Notes under the pieces: model-generated
Database searches by the model: none
Told to the model about the DNA's origin: nothing
Seen by the model: the letters and a program-made list of their open reading frames with translations, nothing else
Source of the DNA: Methylococcaceae bacterium
GTDB taxonomy: Bacteria > Pseudomonadota > Gammaproteobacteria > Methylococcales > Methylomonadaceae
Assembly (NCBI GenBank): GCA_005779525.1
Contig: SXIZ01000077.1
Span: 1-26,284, forward strand
Length of the DNA stretch: 26,284 nt
Direction: 5' to 3'
Translations under genes and position numbers: made by a program
In this document: piece by piece, positions 7,573 through 14,892 of the stretch
Numbering within the stretch: the stretch's first letter is position 1
How the letters are laid out: each line of letters starts with the position of its first letter

Positions 7573-9990
7573 TTAATTGCTGGCGGGTTGCGCCAATACT
7601 AATCCGGCAGAAGCGATTAACGCATTTAGGGGGAGTGGTTTACCCACCCCGTAGCCTTGAGCGTAATCGACTCCCATACTGCGCAATAAATTAAAAATCT
7701 GTTCATTTTCTACAAACTCAGCAATGGTTTTTTTATGCAATACATGACCGACTTCATTAATCGATTTCACCATCGCTAAATCCACTTGATCGTCGATAAT
7801 GTCTTTTACAAATAAACCATCAATCTTTAAAAAATCGACAGGCAGGTTTTTTAAATAGCCAAAAGATGACAGTCCACTGCCAAAATCATCTAGGGAAAAT
7901 AAACACCCTTGGGCACGAAGTTGCCGAATAAATTGTGTCGCAAAAGACAAATTTGAAATAGCTGCGGTTTCGGTAATTTCAAAACAGATCTTATGGGTGG
8001 GAATATTCCAAAAGCTGAATTGTTCAGAAATATAACTCAACATATTTTCATCTGACAATGACAATCCCGACAGATTAACGGAGCAGACCTGCAAATTAGC
8101 TAACACCTCAGCATGCTCCGCTAGCCAGGCAAATAAATTACGAATCACCCAGCGGTCTAAATTGGAAATTAAATTATAGCGCTCTGCAGCGGGTAAAAAT
8201 GCACCTGGGGGGATAATACTGCCATCGACCTCGCGATAGCGTACCAAGGTTTCAAAATGTAAACCTTCGGCGATGTCATTTAACGGTACGATTAATTGTC
8301 CATAGAGACAAAAGTAATTATTTTCGAGCCCTAACTGAATTTTTTCTACCCACTGCATCTCACCTTGTCGTAGCGCTAATTCCTGATCATCTGGACGAAA
8401 CACCTGCACGCGGTTACGACCTTTGTCTTTAGCAATATAGCAGGCAGCATCGGCTTCTTTTAAAATATTCACTGCATTACCACTGGCGGTATTGATATTA
8501 GTGATCCCAATACTGACGCCCACATTAAAACTCCGATCCTCCCAAGCGAAATGAAAATCACTGATAATATCGCGCAGATTATTACTGATTTGCGCGGCCT
8601 CGGCTAATGAACAATTACGCATTAATACGCCAAATTCATCACCACCCAGGCGCGCAATAAAATCATCTTTACGAATATTTTTGCGGAGCAACTCCCCGAG
8701 TTGGCGTAATAATTCATCTCCAGCCAAATGACCACAGGTATCATTAATGACTTTAAATTGATCCAGGTCCAAATAACACAAAGCATGCTCGGTATTGTTA
8801 ACCTTGGCATGCTCCAACAATTGCCTAATGCGCGCATCAAATTGCATACGATTAGCTAAGCCAGTTAAGGAATCATGACTGGCTTGGTAGGCAATTTGCT
8901 CATTCAATAAATGCGTTTCGGTGGCGTCTTCACATACCAATAATAAACTATCCATTTGTGCAGCATTTTCAACCAAGCGTGCAGTGGCGCGTACCCAAAT
9001 TTTTGCGCCATTCACACAAAGAATACGTAGTTCCTGCTTATAGACTTTCGAGGGATTTAGTAAACAATTAGTTAACATTTGTTGCATCAATGGCTTATCA
9101 TCCTCATAAACCAAATCAAAGATATTTAAACTACTTAATTTGCTGGCATCCAGCTGTAATTGTGCCGCCCCAGTACGATTGACAGACACCAACATAAAAT
9201 CGGTATTTAAATTAAAAATCATGGTCGGGTTGTCGTCATACAACGCCAGAAAATGATTTTTAGCCATCAACAATTCACGGTTTTGGGTGTCAACGCGCTC
9301 GATCAAACCATTAAATGCGTTCACTAATTCACCCAGTTCATCATCATTCACTTTGATGGCACGTAAACTGTAATCTTGGCTTTGGGTAATGCTATCCACT
9401 ACTCGGAGTAAGTTACTGATAGGCAGTGAAACCATGCGTAATAGCGGCGCGGTGAGTAAAAAGGTCATCAACGCCGTTAAGCCTAGTACCATGAGCAGTA
9501 CAACCGTAAATTTCACCTTACTCAAATACGCCTCGGTTAAATCCGCACGAATAAAGACTTTACCGATACCTACATTATCTAAAACGATATTTTGCGAGAC
9601 CCAGAGTTCGTTTTTTTCAAAATGGGTAGTGGCATTTTCCATGGACACTGGGCAACCTAAATTAGAGGGGTGCTCCGTCTGCTTGCTAAAACGCGCAAAC
9701 ACCCATCCTCGAACATCATATAAACATGCCTGCTCGACTTCGGGATAATTGCTAAAAATTGCCAAATTTTCACCTGCTAGTTGGCTATCTTCAAACATTA
9801 ACGCCGCTGAACTGCGATCTCCCACCATGCTGGCGAGGGCTTGTAGATCATTTCGTGTACTTTGTTGAAAATTAGATATTTCCAACAACATTAAAAATAT
9901 GCCTCCTAAAAACAGCGACGCAACACTGGAAATTAACAGCACTGAAAGCAGTTTTCGATGAATAGAAAAATTGCGCAGCAATTTATTCAT
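7573..9990 (-). CDS. Membrane CHASE8-HAMP-PAS-GGDEF-EAL c-di-GMP enzyme
   Basis: This inner-membrane enzyme makes and/or degrades cyclic di-GMP. From the chosen start it has 805 residues. Its order is TM1 (about 15-38), a periplasmic YfiN-like CHASE8 region (about 40-160), TM2 (about 161-182), HAMP (about 183-240), PAS (about 245-365), GGDEF (about 366-530) and EAL (about 545-795). The cyclase motif GGDEF is intact at 449-453, with an RxxD inhibitory site just before it (RKDD). The EAL signature reads ETL (580-582), but the other phosphodiesterase residues are seen: NLSG, EITE, DDFGSG, KIDG, AEFVE and the QGYGVGKP end. ATG at 9990 is preferred because GGAG lies 9 bases upstream; ATG 9996 leaves only 3 bases and an in-frame TTG lies at 10005. 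The start overlaps the yfiR-like stop by 8 bases. Confidence 0.93.
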   Translation of the reverse strand: MNKLLRNFSIHRKLLSVLLISSVASLFLGGIFLMLLEISNFQQSTRNDLQALASMVGDRSSAALMFEDSQLAGENLAIFSNYPEVEQACLYDVRGWVFARFSKQTEHPSNLGCPVSMENATTHFEKNELWVSQNIVLDNVGIGKVFIRADLTEAYLSKVKFTVVLLMVLGLTALMTFLLTAPLLRMVSLPISNLLRVVDSITQSQDYSLRAIKVNDDELGELVNAFNGLIERVDTQNRELLMAKNHFLALYDDNPTMIFNLNTDFMLVSVNRTGAAQLQLDASKLSSLNIFDLVYEDDKPLMQQMLTNCLLNPSKVYKQELRILCVNGAKIWVRATARLVENAAQMDSLLLVCEDATETHLLNEQIAYQASHDSLTGLANRMQFDARIRQLLEHAKVNNTEHALCYLDLDQFKVINDTCGHLAGDELLRQLGELLRKNIRKDDFIARLGGDEFGVLMRNCSLAEAAQISNNLRDIISDFHFAWEDRSFNVGVSIGITNINTASGNAVNILKEADAACYIAKDKGRNRVQVFRPDDQELALRQGEMQWVEKIQLGLENNYFCLYGQLIVPLNDIAEGLHFETLVRYREVDGSIIPPGAFLPAAERYNLISNLDRWVIRNLFAWLAEHAEVLANLQVCSVNLSGLSLSDENMLSYISEQFSFWNIPTHKICFEITETAAISNLSFATQFIRQLRAQGCLFSLDDFGSGLSSFGYLKNLPVDFLKIDGLFVKDIIDDQVDLAMVKSINEVGHVLHKKTIAEFVENEQIFNLLRSMGVDYAQGYGVGKPLPLNALIASAGLVLAQPASN

Positions 9991-10522
9991 GTTCATTATC
10001 TCCAACTAATTCAGCAACTTCTAATAATTTCGCACTGACTTTTAAGCCAGCCTGCTGTAAATTATTGGTATTGATTTGGAGCTTGATTTTGCCTTGGCGA
10101 TTAATAAACCCAATCATACGATTGGCTTCGGCTGACATTTTGCTGGATTCTTCTGGTGGAATATCATTGACTAGTAAACTTCCTTTAGTCAACGCACTAT
10201 TCGTGGCTGTATGTCTAAAAATGATATGACAGTGTTCATCCGCACTGATTTTACTGCCGCGGAGCAGACGAATAGGTCGGCCTAAGGCCGTCATTTGTTC
10301 GATAGGGTTGAGTAACTCGCCGAACGGATCACTCCCCTGGATACAAATATTAAAACTCGGTGAGTTATCGCTCGGCCAAGTAATAAATTTGGTGAAATTG
10401 AACAAGTAGCCAGCTTTAATTTTATATTCCACATTTTCAATTTCGATTTCCGCCCACAAGTCTGTCGGGTAAATCCCGGCGCACAGACTGAGCCAAAAAA
10501 TCAAAATTTGAATGATTTTCAT
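9983..10522 (-). CDS. YfiR-family (DUF4154) periplasmic regulator
   Basis: This 179-residue protein carries a signal peptide (about 1-24, ending LWA) and a DUF4154/YfiR domain. Family landmarks are VEYKIKAGYLFNFTKFITWP (32-50), CIQGSDPFG with Cys60, and the CHIIF block with Cys98. The usual GG-x-I glycine pair is replaced (RMIGFI), and the end is NLQQAGLKVSAKLLEVAEL. In P. aeruginosa, YfiR sits in the periplasm and holds the diguanylate cyclase YfiN inactive. A similar role on the overlapping GGDEF-EAL gene is inferred from context. Cys60 and Cys98 could form a disulfide, and there is no second Cys pair in the C-terminal part. Overlap with the next gene indicates translational coupling. A TATACT at 10567-10562 could be its -10, but no good -35 is seen. 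Confidence 0.88.
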   Translation of the reverse strand: MKIIQILIFWLSLCAGIYPTDLWAEIEIENVEYKIKAGYLFNFTKFITWPSDNSPSFNICIQGSDPFGELLNPIEQMTALGRPIRLLRGSKISADEHCHIIFRHTATNSALTKGSLLVNDIPPEESSKMSAEANRMIGFINRQGKIKLQINTNNLQQAGLKVSAKLLEVAELVGDNEHE

Positions 10523-10628
10523 ATGAAATACAGCTTATCCCTACTCACAAATACCCTATTGAGTATAGATGCAAATCTAAATTTTATCGGGTAATTTCGC
10601 CGCAAAAACTTTCGTCAGCGGTTAAGTA

Positions 10629-11078
10629 CTAGGCGCGAGGCTTACCTTGTAAATACGATGCACCTGGATTAATGGTGTAACGACCGCGCATCAATGTCCG
10701 ACCAATCAGCATACGAAAGCGCATACAATCTCGATTGGTCAAGGTAATTTCTGCGGTCCACAGCTGTGGCCCTAGGATCACGGGAGTCTCGATCACATAG
10801 CGCCGTTGTTTATGCCCGCCTGAGTCGGAAACTATCCGTCTATCTTTAACTTCAGCATGGCACTCAATAATACGTTCATCGCTGCGCTGATCCGGATGAA
10901 TCGCAAACATCACCCAGGAAGTTTTACCCCGGTGATAAGGTTCAATCACAAAGGCATGCAGTGCGGAAGAGCGGGCACCGGTATCGACTTTGGCTTTAAT
11001 TTTATCGATATTTAATGCAGGCATGGCAACCCACTCGCGCCAGCCTAGCACAGACTCCAAAGATTCATTGTCAGTCAT
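10629..11078 (-). CDS. RimB-like retropepsin-type protease (PF05618 'ATP-dependent zinc protease' family)
   Basis: This is a 149-residue soluble protein. It opens with the family's LGWREWVAMP strand and then the aspartic-protease-like DTGARSSALHA motif (Asp32-Thr-Gly). It ends with R-x-LIGR-x-LM-x-G-x-Y-x-x-NPG. The fold is a single-lobe retropepsin that would act as a dimer; the older name 'ATP-dependent zinc protease' is not supported by any zinc or ATP motif here. RimB partners the glutamate ligase RimK in some bacteria, but no rimK lies in this window. Its start overlaps the stop of the coiled-coil gene by 4 bases (ATGA), so it belongs to the same operon and is its last gene. Confidence 0.85.
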   Translation of the reverse strand: MTDNESLESVLGWREWVAMPALNIDKIKAKVDTGARSSALHAFVIEPYHRGKTSWVMFAIHPDQRSDERIIECHAEVKDRRIVSDSGGHKQRRYVIETPVILGPQLWTAEITLTNRDCMRFRMLIGRTLMRGRYTINPGASYLQGKPRA

Positions 11079-11638
11079 CGTCTTACATCCTGGCCTGGAA
11101 TTGCAACATGCGTATTTAACAGCTTCAGCGTGTGTTCTGGATATTCAACTTTGGGACTACTGGCTAAACAATTACGTGCATCTTCATGCACACTGGCCAG
11201 TAATTGCAATAATTGCATTTCATGCCGCATTTTAGCCTCTAAATTTTCAGCTTCCCACATGGCATTCAATAAATGCTTGGCATGATGATGAATGGTGAAT
11301 GCTACAGCATCGGGCAAATGGGCATAATGTTTTTGTAGGCTTATTTTCAGTTGCTCCAACGCCTGCAAATAATGTTTGTAATCTTTGACATCTTGTTGAC
11401 ATTGGGCTTTCAAAATATCCAACTGTGCAGTTTGCGAAGTCTGCAGCATTGCCAATTCATGCTCTAACTGCGCACTGCGTTTGCTTAATTCCGCCACTAA
11501 ATCCTGTTCAGCCAGTGCCTGTCGTTGTTTTAATTGCTGGAATTCGCTTTGGTTATCCAGTTGCCAATGCAAGTGCTTGGTCCGTAACTGTTGCCAGAGC
11601 GTTAACATTGACATCCAAGGTTGCTTCCAATTTAGCAT
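11075..11638 (-). CDS. Unrecognised coiled-coil protein
   Basis: I do not recognise this 187-residue protein. It has no signal peptide and is rich in Gln, Leu, Lys and Glu. Heptad-like patterns run from about residue 30 to 110 and again from about 125 to 155, so it should form long helices or a coiled coil. The C-terminal 30 residues look unstructured. It starts 2 bases after the stop of the membrane protein gene and ends in a 4-base overlap with the RimB-like gene. It may bind its membrane neighbour or act as a scaffold for the protease. The compact spacing supports it as a real gene. Confidence 0.65.
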   Translation of the reverse strand: MLNWKQPWMSMLTLWQQLRTKHLHWQLDNQSEFQQLKQRQALAEQDLVAELSKRSAQLEHELAMLQTSQTAQLDILKAQCQQDVKDYKHYLQALEQLKISLQKHYAHLPDAVAFTIHHHAKHLLNAMWEAENLEAKMRHEMQLLQLLASVHEDARNCLASSPKVEYPEHTLKLLNTHVAIPGQDVRR

Positions 11639-11640
11639 AA

Positions 11641-12165
11641 TTAATGTAACGCCTGCAGTTGTTGCTGTAATGCCAGTAAACCCGCAAGATCGGCTTGGCG
11701 TTGGGCGCGTCTGATTTGCTGTTTAAACTGCTGTAGTTGTGCAGAGGATAGCGTTGCTTGCATATTAACTAAATCTCGTTGAACTAACTTGGCTAAAGCC
11801 TTCACTTGCCGTGCATTATCGGCATTTAACAAGCGGCGACGCTTTAGGGAGTTAAAATAGTGTAGCTGTTGAATTTTAAATCCCCAAAGCCTCGCCAGTT
11901 GGAGTTTTTTACTCTGTACAAACAGCAAGCGCCGATGTACCCGTGCTGCAGGGGCAAAATATCCCCGTACTTGCTGCACGATCTGGCGAAGCAGCATAGC
12001 TACTGCGACCATAATCAGCACTACACTGCCCAACAATAGCGTTTCTGTGGCAATCCAGCGCAATCCATCTGCCAGCAATACCAACCCCAGTTTATACACG
12101 CCAGCCATGACACAGAAAATTAACATGGCACTGACCAGCAAGAGCAAAGCAATACGTAAAACCAT
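11641..12165 (-). CDS. Unrecognised two-TM membrane protein with cytoplasmic helical tail
   Basis: This 174-residue protein has two hydrophobic segments (about 4-28 and 40-60), then a strongly basic helical domain rich in Arg, Gln and Leu (about 65-174). The loading of positive charge after the second segment predicts an inner-membrane anchor with both ends in the cytoplasm. I recognise no family. It begins 24 bases after the hemN stop, with no terminator between, and is followed after 2 bases by the coiled-coil gene. Both small proteins have helical, charged tails, so they could interact. Whether hemN is co-transcribed with them is likely from spacing but not proven. Confidence 0.65.
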   Translation of the reverse strand: MVLRIALLLLVSAMLIFCVMAGVYKLGLVLLADGLRWIATETLLLGSVVLIMVAVAMLLRQIVQQVRGYFAPAARVHRRLLFVQSKKLQLARLWGFKIQQLHYFNSLKRRRLLNADNARQVKALAKLVQRDLVNMQATLSSAQLQQFKQQIRRAQRQADLAGLLALQQQLQALH

Positions 12166-12189
12166 GCTTGCTTAGGGTCGCATATCGTC

Positions 12190-13569
12190 TTAGATCACTT
12201 TAGAAAACTGCTGAGCTTTTTGTACCAAATAACGATCAAAGACCATACATATATTACGAATCAATAATCGCCCTGCGGGTAAGACTTGAATCCCCGTGCT
12301 TGTGAGACTTAACAAACCATCTTGTTGCATTGGGATTAAAGCTTCCAACTCAGAGGCAAAATAGGCATGAAAATCGATCGCAAATTCAGCTGCTATAGCA
12401 CGAAAATCTAAATCAAAATGACAAATCAACTGGGTGATAACTGCACGACGCAATTGGTCATCGTCATCCAGTTCTACCCCCTTAAACACCGGAAGTAAAC
12501 CATGTTCAATTTTATAGGCATAACTTTCAAGATCTTTGACATTCTGCATATAAGCATTGCCCACCCGTCCAATAGAGGTCATGCCTAAACCGACCAAATC
12601 GCAATCTGAATGCGTCGAATAGCCTTGGAAATTACGGTATAACTTCCCTTCACGTTGAGCAATCGCTAATTCATCATCGGGTTTCGCAAAATGGTCCATA
12701 CCAATGTATACATAGCCCGCCTCAGAAAGCTTTTTACCCAACATTTGCAAAATATCTAATTTGACCTGCGCCGACGGTAAATCCTGTTCCTTGATTTGCC
12801 GTTGGGTTTTAAAACGCTGCGGCAAATGCGCATAATTGAAAACCGAAAAGCGATCTGGCGCCACTGTTAATAGCTTATCCAACGTTGCCGAAAAACTCTC
12901 TACCGTTTGCAACGGTAAACCATAAATTAAATCGACATTGGTGGAACGAAAACCATATTCGCGCGCAGCTTGCAACACTGCAAAAGTTTGCGCCTCGGAT
13001 TGAATCCGATTCACCGCCCGCTGCACGGCTGGATCAAAATCCTGCACACCCAGACTGACGCGGTTAAATCCCATGGCACGCAGCTGTTCGATCGTATGAT
13101 CATCAGTTTCGCGCGGATCGACTTCAATCGAATACTCACCTAAATCGTCATCGCGTAAATTAAATGCTTGGCGTAACCCCTGCATTAAACGCTGCATCTG
13201 AGCATGCGTTAAAAATGTCGGCGTTCCGCCCCCCCAGTGTAATTGATTGACGATCCGGGATTTATCAAATAACGCGCCTTGCAGCGCACACTCGATAAGC
13301 AAATTTTCCAAATACGGTTCGGCATGCTTACGATTATTGGTAATAATTTTATTGCAACCGCAGAAAAAACACACGGTATCGCAAAATGGCACATGCACAT
13401 AAAGTGATAGCGGACCACCTTGAGCATTTGAATAAGCGATGTGTTCCCGGTACTCTGGATCGGCAAATCCTTCATGTAATTCTAAGGCAGTGGGATAAGA
13501 GGTGTAACGCGGCCCGGCTTTATCGTAACGATTAATCAGGTCTAAATCGAAAATTAAGGATTGATCCAT
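12190..13569 (-). CDS. hemN: Oxygen-independent coproporphyrinogen III oxidase HemN
   Basis: HemN is a radical SAM enzyme that decarboxylates coproporphyrinogen III to protoporphyrinogen IX in anaerobic heme synthesis. The 459-residue length fits the E. coli enzyme (457). The cluster ligands lie in HVPFCDTVCFFCGCNKI, with Cys63, Cys67 and Cys70 as the CxxxCxxC and Cys72 as the following HemN-specific Cys. Other landmarks are RYTSYPTA near the N terminus, WGGGTPTFL and GLPLQT. The ATG at 13569 is chosen because the protein then starts like its relatives (MDQSLIFDLDLINRYDKAGPRY is the expected beginning); the open frame goes 30 codons further up to 13659, without a family match. No convincing FNR/Anr box was found upstream. 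The genes downstream are only 24 bases away. Confidence 0.95.
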   Translation of the reverse strand: MDQSLIFDLDLINRYDKAGPRYTSYPTALELHEGFADPEYREHIAYSNAQGGPLSLYVHVPFCDTVCFFCGCNKIITNNRKHAEPYLENLLIECALQGALFDKSRIVNQLHWGGGTPTFLTHAQMQRLMQGLRQAFNLRDDDLGEYSIEVDPRETDDHTIEQLRAMGFNRVSLGVQDFDPAVQRAVNRIQSEAQTFAVLQAAREYGFRSTNVDLIYGLPLQTVESFSATLDKLLTVAPDRFSVFNYAHLPQRFKTQRQIKEQDLPSAQVKLDILQMLGKKLSEAGYVYIGMDHFAKPDDELAIAQREGKLYRNFQGYSTHSDCDLVGLGMTSIGRVGNAYMQNVKDLESYAYKIEHGLLPVFKGVELDDDDQLRRAVITQLICHFDLDFRAIAAEFAIDFHAYFASELEALIPMQQDGLLSLTSTGIQVLPAGRLLIRNICMVFDRYLVQKAQQFSKVI

Positions 13570-13686
13570 GCGCAATGATCGAAAAAATTTAAACAGAGAA
13601 AACTGAAAGCAAAATAATACATTTACAGCGGTCGACTCACTATGTAGCGCCAAGCTCACGCTAATAGTTTATTTTCCTTAATGAGA

Positions 13687-13717
13687 TTACCAAACGCTAA
13701 AGGATAGCGTTTGGTAA
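13687..13717 (-). terminator. Perfect hairpin between the di-iron gene and hemN
   Basis: A perfect 13-bp inverted repeat (left arm TTACCAAACGCTA) encloses the 5-base loop AAGGA. It begins 11 bases after the di-iron gene stop on the minus strand and sits about 120 bases before the hemN start. No U-tract follows on the minus strand, so it may be a weak terminator, an RNA-stabilising stem or a protein site. Confidence 0.55.
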
Positions 13718-13728
13718 GATTGAATGCT

Positions 13729-14622
13729 TTAAGCTTTACAATACGAAGGAATCCAACTCCGCTCCAGCATATAATCAGGAACATTATTGAAATCAAACGC
13801 CAGACCATGATTGATCATTTTTTTCACATCGAACAACACACCCACTTCGGGGATATCGTTAAAAAACATGGTATAAAAAGGCGCGACTAACCATTTGGCA
13901 ATTTTAATGCCGGTATTACCAATAAAATTACGGCGTTGGCCAACATGCGCGACTTCGTCAATGGTAATTTCGTCTAACAACGCTTTAAAGCGTTCGCAGA
14001 CTTCAGGCTCATCCACTAACACTTTATCGAATAATTCGTACAAATTAAAATAAAAAGTCACCCCCATCAGCTCGGTAACAAATGCTGGCGTATCCATTAA
14101 AAAGCCTGGAAATTTGGGGAATTGCTCATACACTTTTTCTTTCCACGGACTTAACGGTACCCACTCCACTTTGTCTAAGCCACAGGTCACTAACATTTCG
14201 TTAAATAAACGTCCGTGACAAAATTCTTCTGCTAAATGCACGCGGCTGATTTTATCTTCAATAGTATGTGAATTTGCCATGTCAGGAACCACATCCCACG
14301 CGCCTTTAATCCCTACCCATTCATGACGTGCAAATTTATAAATTGCAGTTAACATCAACGTCATAGGATCTAAGCTGTTGATATCATCCTGTAAAGTAAT
14401 GTAATTTCGATAAAACGCGTCCGGGTTAGCCAATGGCTTACGTAAGCGTACGGGGTTATCTTGAAAATGCTGCAAACGCGCACGTTTTTTTTCTAAGTCC
14501 TGATCCGCCTCCAATAACGCGCCACCATGCTGCTGGGTAAATTCCCAGTAACTTTCGAAATTTGCTTTGCGTTGTTGCGCGTCAGTCGGGGTAAAAATCG
14601 AAAGATATTTTGCAGAACTCAT
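13729..14622 (-). CDS. Ferritin-like di-iron protein of unknown function
   Basis: I do not recognise this 297-residue protein as a named enzyme. Its helical sequence has two ExxH iron-binding motifs, EEFCH (132-136, Glu133 and His136) and IDEVAH (Glu223 and His226). Glu184 (TELMG) and Glu196 are possible further ligands. This is the pattern of ferritin-like di-iron oxygenases and hydroxylases, including the AurF-type N-oxygenases, but overall similarity to any of these cannot be judged here. No signal peptide is seen. The ATG at 14622 is chosen because AAGGA lies 11 bases upstream; the frame is open to 14691. It stands alone between hemN and the esterase gene, with an inverted repeat in its upstream region. 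Confidence 0.75.
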   Translation of the reverse strand: MSSAKYLSIFTPTDAQQRKANFESYWEFTQQHGGALLEADQDLEKKRARLQHFQDNPVRLRKPLANPDAFYRNYITLQDDINSLDPMTLMLTAIYKFARHEWVGIKGAWDVVPDMANSHTIEDKISRVHLAEEFCHGRLFNEMLVTCGLDKVEWVPLSPWKEKVYEQFPKFPGFLMDTPAFVTELMGVTFYFNLYELFDKVLVDEPEVCERFKALLDEITIDEVAHVGQRRNFIGNTGIKIAKWLVAPFYTMFFNDIPEVGVLFDVKKMINHGLAFDFNNVPDYMLERSWIPSYCKA

Positions 14623-14670
14623 GAGTAAAAGTTTCCTTATGTATTGAAATTTAAAGCCGTATAGTCTACA

Positions 14671-14688
14671 AGGTTTTATGCAAAACCT
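14671..14688. promoter_or_regulatory. Inverted repeat upstream of the di-iron gene
   Basis: A perfect 7-bp inverted repeat, AGGTTTT and AAAACCT with a 4-base centre ATGC, lies 49 bases before the di-iron gene start. An imperfect minus-strand -10-like sequence (ACTATAC) follows it. The position and symmetry suit a repressor or activator site, but no regulator can be named. Confidence 0.4.
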
Positions 14689-14892
14689 CACGAACTTAAT
14701 TAGCCGCTACTTTACAACAAAATTCGCAATAACACAGTGAATTTATGAATTTAGCACGCAGATACCGCCTGCAAAATTGCATATCACGTGTAACTTCCTG
14801 CTAGATAACTCAGCAGCTGCTGGCTAACAAATGCACCCAAACGAACAGTTACAGACCTTAGAAACGCTGTCCCCAGAAACGCTATTGCACAC

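Noticed and set aside
10629..11078. Zinc- and ATP-dependent protease activity for the RimB-like gene
   Set aside because: No HExxH, other zinc motif or Walker motif is present; the DTG motif points to a retropepsin-type fold instead.
13561..13600. FNR/Anr box before hemN
   Set aside because: TTGAT occurs at the start region but the second half ATCAA is not at the required spacing.
14811..14822. Palindrome CAGCAGCTGCTG after the esterase gene
   Set aside because: The symmetry does not extend beyond 12 bases, no U-tract follows and no known site fits, so I do not call a terminator.
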